Source: Acidimicrobiia bacterium (GTDB taxonomy: Bacteria > Actinomycetota > Acidimicrobiia > IMCC26256 > PALSA-555). Taken from it: a stretch of 51,702 nt of DNA. This document shows positions 50,345-51,702 of this stretch, one piece after another. The stretch is from assembly GCA_009694435.1 (NCBI GenBank), contig SHUY01000004.1, forward strand, positions 1 to 51,702, in the 5' to 3' direction. A program made the position numbers and the translations under genes. The notes beneath the pieces were generated by a model. It did no database searches, was not told where the DNA came from, and saw only the letters and a list, made by a program, of their open reading frames with translations. How positions within the stretch are numbered: the first letter of the stretch is position 1; the number at the start of each line of letters is the position of its first letter.

Positions 50345-51702
50345 ACCGCAACCGATTTAGCGAGAGGAACAAACTCCGGGTCTCTACCCGCGGCCAATAC
50401 GAAGCGGCCAAGAAATTCAGGGTGGGGAGCGGGAAAATCTAAGCGGTTATGCGTACCCCGAGACTCTTCACGCTTGAGGGCCGACTGGACTAGCGCGCGA
50501 CTTACTTTCCAGAGATTATCTACCTCGGGACCGTGAGGAGTTAGCGCATCTAATTCAAAAAGCGCCTGGTTTAGTGAATCGGCATCTCGCAACACACCGG
50601 CACGATTAGTCATGATGTGTTGTAGATCTTCTCGAGTCGACAAGCCTGGCTTTCCGTAATCGTCGGAGGTCGCGTTGCCCGCTTGGTAAGGCTGGGTCAT
50701 CTCAATAATCCCTCGTAAAACTCCAGTCGATTCAGGAGCATCTTTACCCGCAAGAATTGCGTCAACGCTGCGATTGCCGAAAACCAATCCATCAAGCAAA
50801 GAATTAGAAGCTAAGCGATTGGCACCATGGACTCCCGAACACGCAACCTCTCCACAAGCCCAAAGGCCAGGAAGACTGGTGGCGCCATCAAGATCGACGC
50901 AGACGCCACCCGACAAATAGTGCGCCGCGGGCGCAACCGGTAAAAGATCGACCGCCGGATCAAGCCCCGCCGACAAACACGCTCGCCAAACCGTTGGAAA
51001 ACGAACCGAAATATCTTTTAGGCCGCGCGCGTCTAGCCAAAGGTGATCAAGTTTTTTTTCTTGACTGCGTTGAGTAACTGCACGAGCGACAACATCTCGA
51101 GGCGCAAGATCACCCAAGGGGTGCACGGAAGCCATAAAAGCCACTCCATTTTCATCTCGCAAGATCGCGCCCTCACCGCGCAAGGCTTCCGAAAGTAGTG
51201 GCCGAGGCATCAGTGGAGAATGAAGCGCGGTGGGATGAAACTGCATGAATTCGAGATCGGCTACTGCTACGCCGGCCCGCAAAGCAATCGCGATACCGTC
51301 ACCAGTTGAAATAGAAGGGTTGGTAGTAACTGAATAACACTGTCCCACTCCACCAGTGGCAAGAATTATATTCTTTGCTCGTATCTCGTGTTCATCGCCG
51401 TCAGGATCCAAAGCCCGAATTCCTGCGGCACGACCATTTTCAGTAATCAACTCCCGCACAAACCAACGCTCGCGAATCAGAGTTGCTGTGGCCTGAACGG
51501 CGGCGACCAACGCTCGCTCAATTTCTGCGCCGGTGGCATCACCGCCGGCATGTAAAATTCGGGGCAAAGAATGTCCACCCTCGCGAGTAAGGGCGGGGCC
51601 ACCGTTTACCTGATCAAAATGCGCGCCCATTTCTATTAAGTCGCGCACCCGATCGGGGCCTTCAGTAACAAGTATCCGCAACGCATCTTCGTCACACAAA
51701 CC
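50341..51702 (-). CDS. nadB: L-aspartate oxidase NadB (N-terminus cut by the window edge)
   Basis: About 453 residues are present; the frame stays open to the last base (GLCDEDALRILVTEGP...), so the first 70-80 residues with the FAD dinucleotide-binding GxGxxG are outside the window. A TTG near 51699 is not a real start. Visible are HAGGDATGAEIERALVAAV near residue 50, LATGGVGQCYSVTTNP, LEFMQFHPTAL and the flavin/active-site block PVAPAAHYLSGGVCVD with GVHGANRLASNSLLDGLVFG. It oxidises aspartate to iminoaspartate, which NadA condenses to quinolinate for NadC. Confidence 0.96.
   Translation of the reverse strand, partial: GLCDEDALRILVTEGPDRVRDLIEMGAHFDQVNGGPALTREGGHSLPRILHAGGDATGAEIERALVAAVQATATLIRERWFVRELITENGRAAGIRALDPDGDEHEIRAKNIILATGGVGQCYSVTTNPSISTGDGIAIALRAGVAVADLEFMQFHPTALHSPLMPRPLLSEALRGEGAILRDENGVAFMASVHPLGDLAPRDVVARAVTQRSQEKKLDHLWLDARGLKDISVRFPTVWRACLSAGLDPAVDLLPVAPAAHYLSGGVCVDLDGATSLPGLWACGEVACSGVHGANRLASNSLLDGLVFGNRSVDAILAGKDAPESTGVLRGIIEMTQPYQAGNATSDDYGKPGLSTREDLQHIMTNRAGVLRDADSLNQALFELDALTPHGPEVDNLWKVSRALVQSALKREESRGTHNRLDFPAPHPEFLGRFVLAAGRDPEFVPLAKSVAV

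Overview
The window reads as a chromosomal segment of an actinobacterium, most likely from the Acidimicrobiia or a neighbouring deep-branching class. Support comes from a WhiB-type iron-sulfur regulator, a CarD-type RNA polymerase regulator followed by ispD-ispF-cysS-rlmB (an order also found in mycobacteria), ClpC, PAC2 and DUF3263 proteins, glucosyl-3-phosphoglycerate synthase, a wax ester/diacylglycerol acyltransferase, HemQ and a CysO-type sulfur carrier. G+C content looks to be in the mid-fifties by eye. Genes are densely packed, with many 4-base stop/start overlaps. I see no phage, transposase or CRISPR array. The window starts inside the tail of one gene and ends inside nadB.

Layout. 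1-13.5 kb: a probable FmdB tail, a SAF-domain protein, UppP, a HAD phosphatase, the TldD/TldE protease pair, an alpha/beta hydrolase, a truncated flippase remnant with a PAP2 protein and a VOC protein, LapA-like and LysR proteins, WhiB, a secreted cupredoxin, an APH-type kinase, two CrcB subunits, ArfB and PAC2. 13.5-22.6 kb: an M20 peptidase, an MBL hydrolase, an amidase, WS/DGAT, an LPXTG surface protein, PyrE, Nudix and HemQ. 22.7-26.8 kb: groEL with a double CIRCE operator, a DtxR/MntR-type regulator, a ZIP transporter and a small membrane protein around a metal-box-like palindrome. 26.8-28.6 kb: a SAM riboswitch controlling a threonine-synthase-like enzyme plus a CysO-like sulfur carrier. 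28.7-34.8 kb: compatible-solute genes (GpgS, glycerate kinase, TreT-like, GT20, OtsB). 34.8-43 kb: LytR_C, DUF3263, an Lcl-domain protein, tRNA-Thr, rlmB-cysS-ispF-ispD-carD, a Crp regulator and a dienelactone hydrolase. 43-51.7 kb: ClpC with an LppM-like lipoprotein, a polyprenyl diphosphate synthase, and lysS-coaX-nadC-nadB.

Three points stand out. (1) The SAM riboswitch ahead of a ThrC-like/CysO-like pair suggests methionine (homocysteine) synthesis from O-phosphohomoserine with a protein thiocarboxylate as sulfur donor, rather than plain threonine synthesis. (2) Between groEL and the divergent metal regulator lie two CIRCE elements that are exact reverse complements of each other, including their normally non-conserved 9-base spacers. 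(3) Eleven genes that lack a convincing Shine-Dalgarno have a TANNNT hexamer ending 6-7 bases before the start codon, a pattern expected of leaderless transcription.

All functions are inferred from reading the sequence; no database search was run.
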